The notes: generated by a model not told the origin, from the sequence alone. Counted from the stretch's first letter, positions 8,067 through 16,686 are shown. The stretch is DNA of 64,000 nucleotides from UBA4615 sp044368415 (GCA_044368415.1 JBIPLJ010000018.1:1-64000), one strand, 5' to 3'. Made by a program: numbers and translations.

Positions 8067-9211
8067 GCCTCGCCTTCGAATCGGTCGACCTCCCGGCGGG
8101 CGCGCATGCGCTGCGCGCCCGGGTCCGCTCGTTCTTGCGTGCCCAGCGCGAGGACGGCGCCTACGAGTCGCGCTGCTCGGGCTGGACGGTCTTCGATCGG
8201 CGCTTTACCCGCGCCTGCGGCAAGGCGGGCCTGATCGGGCTGACCTGGCCGTCCCGGTGGGGCGGCCAGGAGCGCTCGACGCTCGAGCGCTACGTCGTCG
8301 TCGAAGAGCTGCTGGCGGCCGGCGCGCCGGTCGGCGGCCACTGGATCGCCGACCGACAGAGCGGCCCGCAGATCCTGCGCCACGGCAGCGACACGCTGCA
8401 GGCCGAGGTGCTGCCCGGCATTGTGCGCGGCGAGATCACCTTCGCGATCGGCATGAGCGAGCCCGACGCGGGGTCGGACCTGGCGAGCGTGCGCTCGCAC
8501 GGCGAGCGGGTCGACGGTGGCTGGCGGCTCGACGGGCGCAAGGTCTGGACCACCGGCGGTCACCTCGCCGACTACATGATCGGCCTGTTCCGCACCGAGT
8601 CGGTCGACCCGCAGCGACGCCACGCCGGCCTGACTCAGTTCGCGGTGGACCTGCGCTCGGCGGGCATCACGCGCCGCCCGATCCGCAACCTCTGCGGCCG
8701 CGACGACTTCAGCGAGATCACCTTCGACCAAGTGTTCGTGCCGGATTCGCATGTCATCGGCCAGGTCGGCGACGGCTGGCGCCTCGTGACCGGCGAGCTC
8801 GCCTTCGAGCGCAGCGGCCCGGAGCGCTTCCTGAGCGTCTTCCCGCTGCTGGTCGCGCTGCTGCGGGCGGGCCCGCGCGATGACACGCCCACCGCGCGCA
8901 TCGAGCTCGGACGCGCCGTCGCGCACCTGGCGGCGCTGCGGCGCATGGCGCTGTCGGTCGCGGCGACGCTCGACGCGGGCGGGGATCCGGCGACCGAGGC
9001 CGCGCTGCTCAAGGACCTGGGCAATGCGCTGGAGCGCGAGATCCCCGAGCGGTTGCGGGCGCTGCGGCTCGCTGAGCCGGGTTCGCCGCAGGCTGCCGCC
9101 TTCCGCGCGATGCTCGACGACACCGTGGCCGACGCCACGTCCTACACGCTGCGCGGAGGCACACCCGAGGTGCTGCGCGGCATGATCGCCCGCGGGCTGG
9201 GACTGCGATGA
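8063..9211 (+). CDS. Acyl-CoA dehydrogenase (large-type subunit)
   Basis: This 382-residue flavoprotein has the acyl-CoA dehydrogenase layout. An N-terminal helical domain carries GLIGLTWPSRWGGQ. The middle beta domain has the FAD/substrate signature ITFAIGMSEPDAGSDLAS. The C-terminal helical domain ends LRGGTPEVLRGMIARGLGL. FERSG near 252 may supply the base, as in the isovaleryl type. It overlaps the OsmC gene and the following paralogue by 4 bp each (ATGA). It probably forms a heteromer with the next gene product, as in steroid and branched-chain acyl-CoA systems; this pairing is inference. Confidence 0.9.
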   Translation: MSLAFESVDLPAGAHALRARVRSFLRAQREDGAYESRCSGWTVFDRRFTRACGKAGLIGLTWPSRWGGQERSTLERYVVVEELLAAGAPVGGHWIADRQSGPQILRHGSDTLQAEVLPGIVRGEITFAIGMSEPDAGSDLASVRSHGERVDGGWRLDGRKVWTTGGHLADYMIGLFRTESVDPQRRHAGLTQFAVDLRSAGITRRPIRNLCGRDDFSEITFDQVFVPDSHVIGQVGDGWRLVTGELAFERSGPERFLSVFPLLVALLRAGPRDDTPTARIELGRAVAHLAALRRMALSVAATLDAGGDPATEAALLKDLGNALEREIPERLRALRLAEPGSPQAAAFRAMLDDTVADATSYTLRGGTPEVLRGMIARGLGLR

Positions 9212-10134
9212 GCGCGCACGAATCGATGATCGCCGACGCGGTCGAACGGATGCTGGCGCAGGTCACGCCCATGGCCGGCTTCGACGCGCGGCTGTGGTCG
9301 ATGCTGGTCGAGGCCGAGGTGCCGCGCCTGCTGCGGCCCGAGTCGCAGGGGGGCGCGGGCGAGGCTTGGCGGGATGCGGCCGCCGTGCTGCAGGCCGCCG
9401 GCGCGCAGGCCGCGGCGGTGCCGCTGGCGGACACACTGATCGCGCATGCGCTGCTCGCGCAGGCCGGGCTCGACGCGGATGCACGACCGGTCCGGCTGTC
9501 GATCACCGCACCCGACGGGCGTCCCGACCCTGCGGATGCGGTTGCGCTGCCCGATGCGCATCGGCTGGTGCTCGACGCCTGGGGGACCTGCGGGGTCGGC
9601 ACGTGGCACGCAGCCGGCGGTGGGGCGCCGAAGGTGTTCGAGCTCGCGGACGGCGCGGCCGTGCGGGCCCGACTGGCGCTGGCGGGGGCGGCGATGCTGA
9701 CCGGGGCGCTGCGCACCGCGATCTGCCTCGGCGTCGAATATGCCGGGCTCCGGAAAGCCTTCGGTCGTCCAATCGGCCAGTTCCAGGCCGTGCAGCATCC
9801 GCTCGCGGTCGCCGCCGAGGACGTTGCGGCGTCGCGGGCCGCGCTCGACTGGGCGGCGGCCGGCGTGGAGGCGGGTGGCGGGGAAGTGGCTGCGGCGGTG
9901 GCCAAGGCACGTGCGGCCGAGGCGGCCGGCCGGGTCGCGGCGATCGTGCATCAGGTGCACGGTGCGATCGGCTTTACCGCTGAACACGCGCTGCACCGCT
10001 CCTCCGGTGTGCTCTGGCACTGGCGCGACCGGTGGGGCGACGAGCACGACTGGCACGCGCTGTTGGGCGCACGTGCGATCGCGGCCGGTCCCGAGGGCCT
10101 GTTCGACCTGCTGGACGGCGCCGAGACGCGCTAG
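9208..10134 (+). CDS. Second acyl-CoA dehydrogenase-like subunit
   Basis: This 308-residue protein is shorter than the roughly 380 typical of the family. Its C-terminal half is clear: LGVEYAGLRKAFGRPIGQFQ then VQHPLAVAAEDV, and HQVHGAIGFTAEHALHRSS. The N-terminal and beta domains are reduced and the SEPDAGSD motif is absent. Such shortened partners sit beside full-length acyl-CoA dehydrogenases in heteromeric enzymes, where one subunit contributes structure. It overlaps the previous gene by ATGA and ends the operon. Confidence 0.88.
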   Translation: MSAHESMIADAVERMLAQVTPMAGFDARLWSMLVEAEVPRLLRPESQGGAGEAWRDAAAVLQAAGAQAAAVPLADTLIAHALLAQAGLDADARPVRLSITAPDGRPDPADAVALPDAHRLVLDAWGTCGVGTWHAAGGGAPKVFELADGAAVRARLALAGAAMLTGALRTAICLGVEYAGLRKAFGRPIGQFQAVQHPLAVAAEDVAASRAALDWAAAGVEAGGGEVAAAVAKARAAEAAGRVAAIVHQVHGAIGFTAEHALHRSSGVLWHWRDRWGDEHDWHALLGARAIAAGPEGLFDLLDGAETR

Positions 10135-10174
10135 CGGCGGGCGTTTGAACGGCCCACGTCCGCGGCGTCAGCCG

Positions 10175-10235
10175 CAGGCGCGGCGCCTGGGCCCACGAAC
10201 CCGAAATCCCGAGAGGGACCGGGGCGCCGCGCCTG
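10175..10235. terminator. 13-bp perfect inverted repeat between convergent genes
   Basis: CAGGCGCGGCGCC at 10175-10187 is the exact reverse complement of 10223-10235, with a 35-base loop. It lies between the end of the acyl-CoA dehydrogenase operon and the end of the DUF4142 gene. It could end transcription from both sides, but there is no U-tract, so a protein-binding or attenuator-like role is also possible. Confidence 0.45.
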
Positions 10236-10258
10236 GGCAGCGGTGCCCCGGCCGGGCC

Positions 10259-11107
10259 TCACTTGGTCGCGCTGCCCGACCCGGCGGTGCCGCCGACGCC
10301 GGTCGTCGCACCCGCCCCGGTCTGGCCGCCGCTGCCGGGCCGGGAGGTCCCGGTGCCGGGCGAAGTGGTCCCGGGCATGCCGCCGCTCGAACTGCCGGTC
10401 GCGCTGCCGCCTCCGGAGGCCCTCGTCGCACCCGTGCCCGAGCCGTTGCCCGCGCTGCCGCCGGAACTGCCCATGGCCCCGCTCTTGCCGGCCGCCCGGT
10501 CACCCGCGTCGGATCGGGCCATCTGAAGGTGCTCGCGCAGGGTCGGCAGCATCTTCGCCGCCCACTGGCTGAGCTCCGGATCTTGCCCGCTCTTGGCCTT
10601 TCGCTCGAACAGCGTAACCGCCTTCTGGTGGTCGGCAACCTGCCCGTTCATGTAGGCGCGGTCGAAGTCGGCGCCGGAGCGCTTCTGCAGCGCATCCAGC
10701 TCCTTGCTACGACTGCGGTCCGGCTCCGACGGCAGAGGCACGCCGCGCGAGCCTGCCAGCTTCATCAGCTCGCCGTTCGCCGCGGTGTGCTCGTCGATCA
10801 TCCGCTGCGCGAACTGCTTGACCATCGGATCCTGAGCTTTCTGCACCGCGAGCCGGCCGGCGGCGACCTCCGCCATCCCGGCCTCCGCGGCCTCGGTGAC
10901 GAACTTGCGGTCGGCGGTGGAGAGCTGGCCGGACTTCACGCCCGAGCCGCTGCGGCCGCCCGGGTCGGACGCCGTGCCCGGCGAGCCGGCGGACCCGGTG
11001 CCGGAGGCCGGCGTCGGCGATGCCGGGCCGCCTTGTGACCAGGCCGGCCCTGCAGCCAGCGCTGCGGTGATCGCTGCAGCGAGCAGCGCGGTGGTCGGAT
11101 GTTTCAT
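10259..11107 (-). CDS. Secreted DUF4142 protein with long Gly/Ser/Thr tail
   Basis: The start at 11107 gives a signal peptide (MKHPTTALLAAAITAALAAG, cut near AWS). The central domain (about 60-205) is DUF4142-like and helical, with DRKFVTEAAEAGMAEVAAGR, VKQFAQRMIDEHTAANGEL and FDRAYMNGQVADHQKAVTLF. The last 80 residues are a low-complexity Gly/Ser/Thr/Pro tail ending GSGSATK. These proteins are periplasmic, ferritin-like in fold and often stress-associated; their biochemical role is not established. The 282-residue length is above average because of the tail. Confidence 0.87.
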   Translation of the reverse strand: MKHPTTALLAAAITAALAAGPAWSQGGPASPTPASGTGSAGSPGTASDPGGRSGSGVKSGQLSTADRKFVTEAAEAGMAEVAAGRLAVQKAQDPMVKQFAQRMIDEHTAANGELMKLAGSRGVPLPSEPDRSRSKELDALQKRSGADFDRAYMNGQVADHQKAVTLFERKAKSGQDPELSQWAAKMLPTLREHLQMARSDAGDRAAGKSGAMGSSGGSAGNGSGTGATRASGGGSATGSSSGGMPGTTSPGTGTSRPGSGGQTGAGATTGVGGTAGSGSATK

Positions 11108-11183
11108 GTGTCGACTCCTCGATCCCTGTAGAGGTCCCTCCATGCATGCAGCCGACATGCCCGCAGCGTGACCGGGAACGCCG

Positions 11184-11807
11184 ATGGCATGCCTCGGCGC
11201 ACGACTTCGTGGAGACCACATCAGCGCGCGCAGTACACTCGATCCCGACGTCACCCCCGAGCCCGGCGCAGTCCGCCCGCCGGGTCACGACATCGGTTCG
11301 CCCGGGCAGAGCGACGTGCCGGACACCGGCTCCGACAGCGTCGGGCCGGGCGGCAATGACCCCGCGGTCCTCGACTCCGACAGCGATTCGGTCGGAACCG
11401 GCGTCGATCCGTCGCCGGGTGAGCGCAACGACGTCGACCCAGGCGGCGACATCGGCTTCGATCGCATCGGCGCCGGCGCCTGCTTCGGCGCCACTTCAGT
11501 CGCCGCCGCGTGCAGGCACACCCGGCTCGAATCTGCGCTCGAGCAGGTCGGGCTCGTCGAAGTGGCGGCGGCCGACGAAGGCCGTGGCGTGCCGGCCCCA
11601 CTGCCGCATCGAGCCCGCATCGGCGATGCCCATCGGCCAGAACAGCCAGCGCTCGGCGCGCTCGCTGCCCGGCACGCGGCCGTGCGGGTCGTAGAGGCTG
11701 CGGGTGCCGCCGGCGGGCCGCGGCAGCGTGCGCAACGTGTCCTCGTCGGCGAGCCGGTAACGCGCGTCTGCGGGCACCTCGGGACCGACGGCGTCGATGC
11801 CTTCTAG
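11184..11807 (+). CDS. Acidic low-complexity hypothetical protein (DSDS-rich)
   Basis: The N-terminal 95 residues are Asp/Ser/Gly/Pro-rich: STLDPDVTPEPGAVRPPGHD, DTGSDSVGPGGND, LDSDSDSVGTG and GGDIGFDRIG. This is the pattern of a small conserved hypothetical family in Burkholderiales, recalled from memory and not checked. Beyond about residue 100 the frame runs 312 bp antisense through the C-terminus of the lipoprotein gene and loses that character, so the true gene may end earlier or be frameshifted. The start is the first ATG and has no good Shine-Dalgarno. The function is unknown. Confidence 0.45.
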   Translation: MACLGARLRGDHISARSTLDPDVTPEPGAVRPPGHDIGSPGQSDVPDTGSDSVGPGGNDPAVLDSDSDSVGTGVDPSPGERNDVDPGGDIGFDRIGAGACFGATSVAAACRHTRLESALEQVGLVEVAAADEGRGVPAPLPHRARIGDAHRPEQPALGALAARHAAVRVVEAAGAAGGPRQRAQRVLVGEPVTRVCGHLGTDGVDAF

Positions 11808-13085
11808 CGCATGGGTCGCGGCCGCGAGCCGGATGCGCACCCGGGCCTCGGGCGACACCGCGGCGAGCCGTGCGGGCACGAACGCCCACTCGTCGCCGGC
11901 CACCGGCGGCCGCCGCACGCGGCGCTCGCCCACCGGCACGAACATGTGCCAGCAGCCACAGGCGTGGATGGTGTCGATCATCGCCACACGGCCGTCCTCG
12001 TCCAGCGTCAGCCGCAGGATCACCCCGTCGAGATGGCCCGCGAGCAGGTCCAGCGCACTGGTGGGCGGGCGCCGCGGAAACCACGCCGTGTAGACGAGCT
12101 GCACGCGAACGGCGCCTTCCCACCGCGTGAATGCGATTCGTCCGTGCAGCCACGGATCCGAGGTGTCGACCGCAGCGCGGTCGTTCGCATCGAGCGTCGG
12201 CCGGCCGAAGCGGTCGTCCGGCCCGCTGCCGGCGAGTGCGAGCACCGGCGCGTGTCGAGCGAGCAGTGCGCCACGCTGTCGGGCATCGAGCACCGGTACG
12301 CCGAGGGCGTCCCGAGGCAGGCCGCCGGGTGCGATCGCGGGCGTGCCGGAATCGGCCGGTGCCGGGGCATAGTGGATCGTGCCCTCTGCGATGCGTGCCG
12401 CGTTCCGCGCGAACGCTTCGCGTCCGCGGGCCTCCTCGCGTCGCACACCTGCGCCGAACGGCAGGATGGCGATCGGATAGAGCCCGAGCGCACGCTGCCA
12501 GTCGACATAGTCGTCCGGCACCCGCGCCGCCGCACGGACCCGGGCGAGCGCGTTCGCGTCGAGTGCGAGGGCGTCGATCTCGGCACGGCCGCAGCGGGCG
12601 ATCGCCGTGGCCAGCCTCGAGGGGGCGTCCGCGGGTCCGACGCCCGGCGTCGCATCGGGCGCTGCGTCCGCCAGCGCGTCGCGCGTCGCTTGCGGCAGGT
12701 TAGACACCTCGACCCGGCGCGCATCCGCGTCGGCCGCCCGCAGCCGCTCGAGCCAGGTGCGCGTCGCCGCGTCCGACAGCGGTTCCGAGGCGAACGAGGC
12801 GTCGAAGCGGTCCGCCCGCAGCCAGCGCGCGCTCGCCACGCGCGTCTGCTGCGCGTCTCCGACGCCGGCGGCCCGCACTGCGTCGTCGAGCCGCGCGGCG
12901 AACGCATCGCAGGCCGGGGACTCGCCCGAGGGATCACTCGCCGCGACCGGTACCATCGGCACGGTGGTGCAGGCGCCGAGCCCGAGCACCAGCGCCAGCA
13001 TCGACCTGGCGAGCGAAGCGGATGCGCGTCTGCGTGCGCGGACGCGCGCGGGCGGGTTGCGGAAACGGGCAGGGCGGTCGGACAT
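11496..13085 (-). CDS. Large lipoprotein of unknown function
   Basis: The chosen start (13085) gives a basic n-region followed by SMLALVLGLGAC, with Cys39 as the likely lipidated residue. The mature part of about 490 residues is soluble, with no membrane segment. Distinct stretches include DDYVDWQRALGLYPIAILPF, GRIAFTRWEGAVRVQLVYTA and IDTIHACGCWHMFVPVGER near 360-380, which has clustered Cys/His and could bind metal. I do not recognise the family. A TAGCAT hexamer at 13138-13133 may be its -10. Its 3' end overlaps the convergent acidic gene. Confidence 0.75.
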   Translation of the reverse strand: MSDRPARFRNPPARVRARRRASASLARSMLALVLGLGACTTVPMVPVAASDPSGESPACDAFAARLDDAVRAAGVGDAQQTRVASARWLRADRFDASFASEPLSDAATRTWLERLRAADADARRVEVSNLPQATRDALADAAPDATPGVGPADAPSRLATAIARCGRAEIDALALDANALARVRAAARVPDDYVDWQRALGLYPIAILPFGAGVRREEARGREAFARNAARIAEGTIHYAPAPADSGTPAIAPGGLPRDALGVPVLDARQRGALLARHAPVLALAGSGPDDRFGRPTLDANDRAAVDTSDPWLHGRIAFTRWEGAVRVQLVYTAWFPRRPPTSALDLLAGHLDGVILRLTLDEDGRVAMIDTIHACGCWHMFVPVGERRVRRPPVAGDEWAFVPARLAAVSPEARVRIRLAAATHALEGIDAVGPEVPADARYRLADEDTLRTLPRPAGGTRSLYDPHGRVPGSERAERWLFWPMGIADAGSMRQWGRHATAFVGRRHFDEPDLLERRFEPGVPARGGD

Positions 13086-13132
13086 GGGCGGGCCGAGGTG
13101 CGCGGCGGCGGGCAGCAGTGGTCGGAGGGTGG

Positions 13133-13138
13133 ATGCTA
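13133..13138 (-). promoter_or_regulatory. Putative -10 (TAGCAT) of the lipoprotein gene
   Basis: TAGCAT on the minus strand lies 47 bases upstream of the ATG at 13085. The same hexamer, or TAGAAT, precedes several other genes here (25828, 26403, 31954, 53017, 1338). No clear -35 is visible. Confidence 0.3.
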
Positions 13139-13230
13139 GGCGGTGCGACGGCGGCACGCCAGCCCGGGACGCGGCGACTGAGCTGCTAGAGACCCGCCCC
13201 ATTCGAAGCGGGTAGCGCAGGCGAAGATGG

Positions 13231-14130
13231 ATGGCATGCGGCCAGCGCCCGGCGCCCGGCGTCCGGCAGGCAGTCGGGCTGGTGCTCGATGCGGATGGCG
13301 CGCTCTGGCCGATCGTGGCGCTCAGTCTGCAGGTGAGCGGTCTGACGACGCTGATCGCCGCCACAGTCGCGCTGCCGCTCGCCGCATCGCTCGCGCTCGC
13401 TCCATTCCACGGACGTGGTGCGGTGGTCGCGGTGTTCAACGCGCTGATGGGGCTGCCCGCGGTGGTGGTCGGCCTGATCGCCTACCTGCTGCTGTCGCGT
13501 GCGGGCCCACTCGGTCCGCTTGGACTGCTCTTCACGCCGGTCGCGATGGTGGTCGCGCAGTCGATCCTGGTGCTGCCGCTCATCGCGGCGCTGGCGCGCC
13601 AGACACTCGAGGATACGCTCGCCGAGTGCGGCCCGTACCTGGGCTCGCTCGGCGCGAGCCGGCTGCAGACGATCCTGACCCTGCTGTGGGCAGGCCGCTT
13701 CTCGCTGTTCACCACGGTGCTCGCCGGCTTCGGGCGGGCCGCGGCCGACGTCGGCGCGGTGATGATGGTCGGCGGCAACATCGACGGCGTGACGCGGGTG
13801 AAGATCACCGCGATCGCGCTAGAGACCAGCAAGGGCGACCTGCCGCTCGCCCTCGGCCTCGGTCTGGTCCTACTCGCGGTTGTCGTGATCGTCAACGCGT
13901 GCGCTTTGAGCGTGCGTCAGTATTCACCTGATGGCGCTGGCCGCGCGCGGCATCGGTGTGGTGACGACGACGCACGACCTCGCGCAGGCGCGTCGCGTGG
14001 CCGAGCGCATCGTGCTGATGCACCGGGGGCGCGTGGTCGAGACCGGCGAGGCCGGCACGTTCTTCGCGTCGCCACACACGGCGCTGGCCCGGCGCTTTCT
14101 CGCGGGCGGCTGGCTAGACTGAGGCTCTGA
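13231..14130 (+). pseudogene. Tungstate-type ABC permease (TupB-like) fused out of frame to the ATPase tail
   Basis: Residues 1 to about 223 form a five- to six-helix ABC permease of the TupB/WtpB class. It has GLPAVVVGLIAYLLLSRAGP, the coupling-loop region CGPYLGSLGASRLQT and GFGRAAADVGAVMMVGGNID, typical of tungstate or molybdate permeases. A normal protein would stop soon after VVVIVNA (codon at 13897). Here the frame continues about 77 Arg-rich residues because it reads the 3' end of the next ABC gene in the wrong frame. The permease domain looks intact, but there is no ATPase or substrate-binding protein beside it, so the transporter is probably dead. ATG 13231 is the first plausible start. 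Confidence 0.75.
13910..14122 (+). pseudogene. C-terminal remnant of an ABC transporter ATPase (TupC-like)
   Basis: A frame opening at 13910 encodes MALAARGIGVVTTTHDLAQA, then RVAERIVLMHRGRVVETGEA and an ordinary C-terminus. This is the H-loop region (TTHD) and tail of an ABC ATP-binding subunit. Walker A, the Q-loop, the signature motif and Walker B are all missing. About 160-180 codons have been lost, bringing the tail directly against the end of the permease gene. A single deletion explains both features. Confidence 0.8.
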
Positions 14131-14187
14131 GCCCAGGCACGGCCTGTGCGTGTCTCGTCGGGACCTCCCCGACCAGGCAGCCCCGAC

Positions 14188-14547
14188 ATGACCCGCCGCA
14201 AGCCCCATACGGTGATCGATCCGCTCGGCCGCTCGGCGCGCAGCGCCGAGGCCCTGCGCCAGCCGCACGATCGCGATGAGTCGGTCCGCAACGCGGCGCG
14301 CAGCAGCGAGTTGGCGCCGATCCAACGAGTGCAGATGGAACGGGCGCGGCGGGATGCCGAGGGACCGACCCGGGACACCGACTGTCGCAGCATGCCCTCG
14401 GCCGACGCGGGCTGCGGGCAGCCTCAGGATGCCTCGCTGCTGGACGACGTGCTGAGGCCAGGCGGTCGCGACGCCGAGAACCGCGAGACCGCCACTCATG
14501 ATCCGGGCGAGCCGCCGGTCCGTCCCGACGGCTCGAGACCCGGATGA
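14188..14547 (+). CDS. Small hydrophilic hypothetical protein
   Basis: This 119-residue charged protein has no signal or membrane segment. It begins MTRRKPHTVIDPLGRSARSA and has a conserved-looking core RQPHDRDESVRNAARSS followed by RRDAEGPTRDTDCRS. I recall similar QPHDRDES-containing small proteins in Burkholderiales, which supports it being real, but that was not checked. The C-terminal third is low complexity. The function is unknown. It starts 66 bp after the ABC remnant. Confidence 0.55.
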   Translation: MTRRKPHTVIDPLGRSARSAEALRQPHDRDESVRNAARSSELAPIQRVQMERARRDAEGPTRDTDCRSMPSADAGCGQPQDASLLDDVLRPGGRDAENRETATHDPGEPPVRPDGSRPG

Positions 14548-14594
14548 CGCGCCGCCGTCGAGCAGCCCGCCCGACGACGGCAGCGGGCCGACAC

Positions 14595-14831
14595 TCAGCG
14601 CTTGGGGCGGTCCTTACCGAGCTGGTTGCCGATCAGGCCGCCTGCGGCCGCGCCGCCGACGGTGCCGAGTACGCCGCCCCCGACCGCGCTGCCGACCACG
14701 CCGCCGGCGGCCGCGCCTCCCACGGTTGCCTTCTCGCGCGTGCTCAGGCCGTCCCAGGTGCCGCAGCCCGCGCTCGTGCCGAGCACCCCGATCGCGACGG
14801 CCAAGGCCGCGCTTCGTACTGCATTGTTCAT
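14595..14831 (-). CDS. Glycine-zipper lipoprotein (OsmB-like)
   Basis: This 78-residue lipoprotein has signal MNNAVRSAALAVAIGVLGTS, then AGC with a lipidated cysteine at 23. The mature part is two glycine-zipper helices rich in GGAAAGGVVGSAVGGG and GGAAAGGLIGNQLGK, ending KDRPKR. This is the OsmB/glycine-zipper 2TM type, an outer-membrane or periplasmic stress-associated lipoprotein. The Shine-Dalgarno GGAGAC lies 5-6 bases before the ATG at 14831. It is downstream of fumC on the same strand. Confidence 0.85.
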   Translation of the reverse strand: MNNAVRSAALAVAIGVLGTSAGCGTWDGLSTREKATVGGAAAGGVVGSAVGGGVLGTVGGAAAGGLIGNQLGKDRPKR

Positions 14832-14919
14832 CGTCGTCTCCTTGTGGGGTGCCCGACGGGCACCGATGGGAGATCGCGATGCAGTTTTCGTGCCCCGCGT
14901 CGTCCGGCGGCCCAGCAGG

Positions 14920-16332
14920 TCAGCCCGCCTCGATCCCCGCCATCGCGGCCGGATCGATCCAGCGGTCGAAGTCGGCCCCGGCGACGCCCTCGGCCTGCGC
15001 TGCCTCGCGCAGCGTCGCGCCCGCCGTGATCGCCCGGTGCACGATGCGCGCCGTCGCGTCGTAGCCAATGTGCGGTGCGAGCGCGGTCGCGAGCATCCGG
15101 CTGCGCGCCACATGCGTGGCGATGCGCGTTGTGTCCGCCTCGATGCCCGCGACGCAGTGCACGGTGAACGAATGCGAGGCATCGGCGATCAGGCGCGCGC
15201 TCTGCAGCGCCGCGTGCGCCAGCAGCGGCTTGTAGACGTTGAGCTCGAGCATCCCGCCCGCGCCCGCCATCGCGACAGTGGTGTTGTTGCCGATGACCTG
15301 AACGCATGCCATCGCGAGTGCCTCGGCCTGAGTCGGATTGACCTTGCCCGGCATGATCGAGCTGCCCGGCTCGTTGGCCGGCAGACGCAGCTCGCCGAGA
15401 CCTGCGTCGGGGCCGCTGGCCAGCAACCGGATGTCGTTGGCGATGCGCAGCAGCGAGACCGCGGCCGCCGCCAGCGCCCCGTGCGCGGCGACCACCGGAT
15501 CGTGCGCCCCGATCAGGGCGAACCGGTCCGAGGCCGGCTCGAAGGGCAGCCCGCAGTCGTCGGCCAGCGCTCGCGCGACCGTCGCGCCGAACCCCGGCGG
15601 CGCGTTCAGGCCGGTGCCGACCGCGGTGCCGCCGATTGGCAGGGGCATCAGGTCGGCCAGTGCCGGCACCAGGGCCCGCCGGGCGCGCTCGATCTGGCTC
15701 GCCCAGCCCCCGAACGCCTGGCCGAGCGTCATCGGCACGGCATCCTGCAGGTGGGTGCGGCCGATCTTGACGACCGATCGGAACGCCTGCCCGCGCTCGC
15801 GCAGGGCCGCCGCGAGCGCGTGCAGGGCGGGCTCGACACCGCGCGCGATCGCTACCGCGAGCGCGACGTGCAGTGCCGTCGGGATCACGTCGTTCGACGA
15901 CTGCCCGCGATTGATGTCGTCGTTCGGATGGACGCGAACCGTGCCGCCGAGCCGCCCCTCGGCGAGCTGCGCGAGCACCTCGTTCATGTTCATGTTCGTC
16001 TGGGTGCCGGATCCGCTCTGCCAGACGGACAGGGGAAACGCTTCCGGGTAGGCGCCCTGCGCGACCTCGTCCGCGACCGACGCGATTGCGTCGGCGAGCG
16101 CAGCGGGCAGCGTGCCGCCTGCACGGTGGGCGCGCGCTGCCGCCCCCTTCACCCGTGCGAGCGCGACGATGAACTCTCGCGGCCAGCGCTCGGTGGAGAT
16201 CGCGAAATGCTCGAGCGCGCGCTGCGTCTGCGCGCCCCAAGGCCGGTCGGCGGGCACCGCGACCTCGCCGAATGTGTCGCGCTCGATGTGTACGCCAACG
16301 GGTGCGTCCTGGGCGTGTTGCGGTGTCGTCAC
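14920..16332 (-). CDS. fumC: Class II fumarate hydratase
   Basis: This 470-residue enzyme interconverts fumarate and malate in the TCA cycle. Visible motifs are SGSGTQTNMNMNEV (106-119), HPNDDINRGQSSND (135-148), GRTHLQDAVP (191-200) and the catalytic loop GSSIMPGKVNP (323-333), all conserved in FumC. The GTG at 16332 was chosen because an AAGGA ribosome site sits 8-9 bases upstream and the length matches the family. The frame is open further upstream but looks non-coding there. Confidence 0.93.
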   Translation of the reverse strand: MTTPQHAQDAPVGVHIERDTFGEVAVPADRPWGAQTQRALEHFAISTERWPREFIVALARVKGAAARAHRAGGTLPAALADAIASVADEVAQGAYPEAFPLSVWQSGSGTQTNMNMNEVLAQLAEGRLGGTVRVHPNDDINRGQSSNDVIPTALHVALAVAIARGVEPALHALAAALRERGQAFRSVVKIGRTHLQDAVPMTLGQAFGGWASQIERARRALVPALADLMPLPIGGTAVGTGLNAPPGFGATVARALADDCGLPFEPASDRFALIGAHDPVVAAHGALAAAAVSLLRIANDIRLLASGPDAGLGELRLPANEPGSSIMPGKVNPTQAEALAMACVQVIGNNTTVAMAGAGGMLELNVYKPLLAHAALQSARLIADASHSFTVHCVAGIEADTTRIATHVARSRMLATALAPHIGYDATARIVHRAITAGATLREAAQAEGVAGADFDRWIDPAAMAGIEAG

Positions 16333-16686
16333 GGGCAGTTTCCTTTGGCGGCGGCGGGCGGCGAAGTGGTGGCCGCGGGGCGGGATGCCGTGGCGATCGG
16401 CGCAACAAGGGTGCCGAGCGCCACCGACGACTGCCACGGGACCAAGGATCCGGCGGGCCTCAGCGCGGCCCCCCAGGCCATGTCGTCCCGCGGGTCGCGG
16501 TGTGGGGGGCGGATCGACGTTCATTGGGTAGCTCCGGTTCGCCGGGGCCAGGCGAAGCGCCATTTTGGACCCGTTGGGCCCGCAGCTCGCGCAGGCCGAT
16601 CGATGCAGGTCAACGACGGCCTGAGCGCCTACACGCCTACGATCCCCGACGGTTTCGATGCCGCTCGCGCGCGCGGTGCTGCTGCG
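16333..16686. other. Intergenic gap upstream of fumC
   Basis: About 350 bases without a convincing gene. The region between divergent fumC and the kinase remnant has short GC-rich frames in all phases. None shows a recognisable motif, and the missing N-lobe of the kinase is not visible here. The fumC ribosome site lies at its left edge. Confidence 0.5.
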
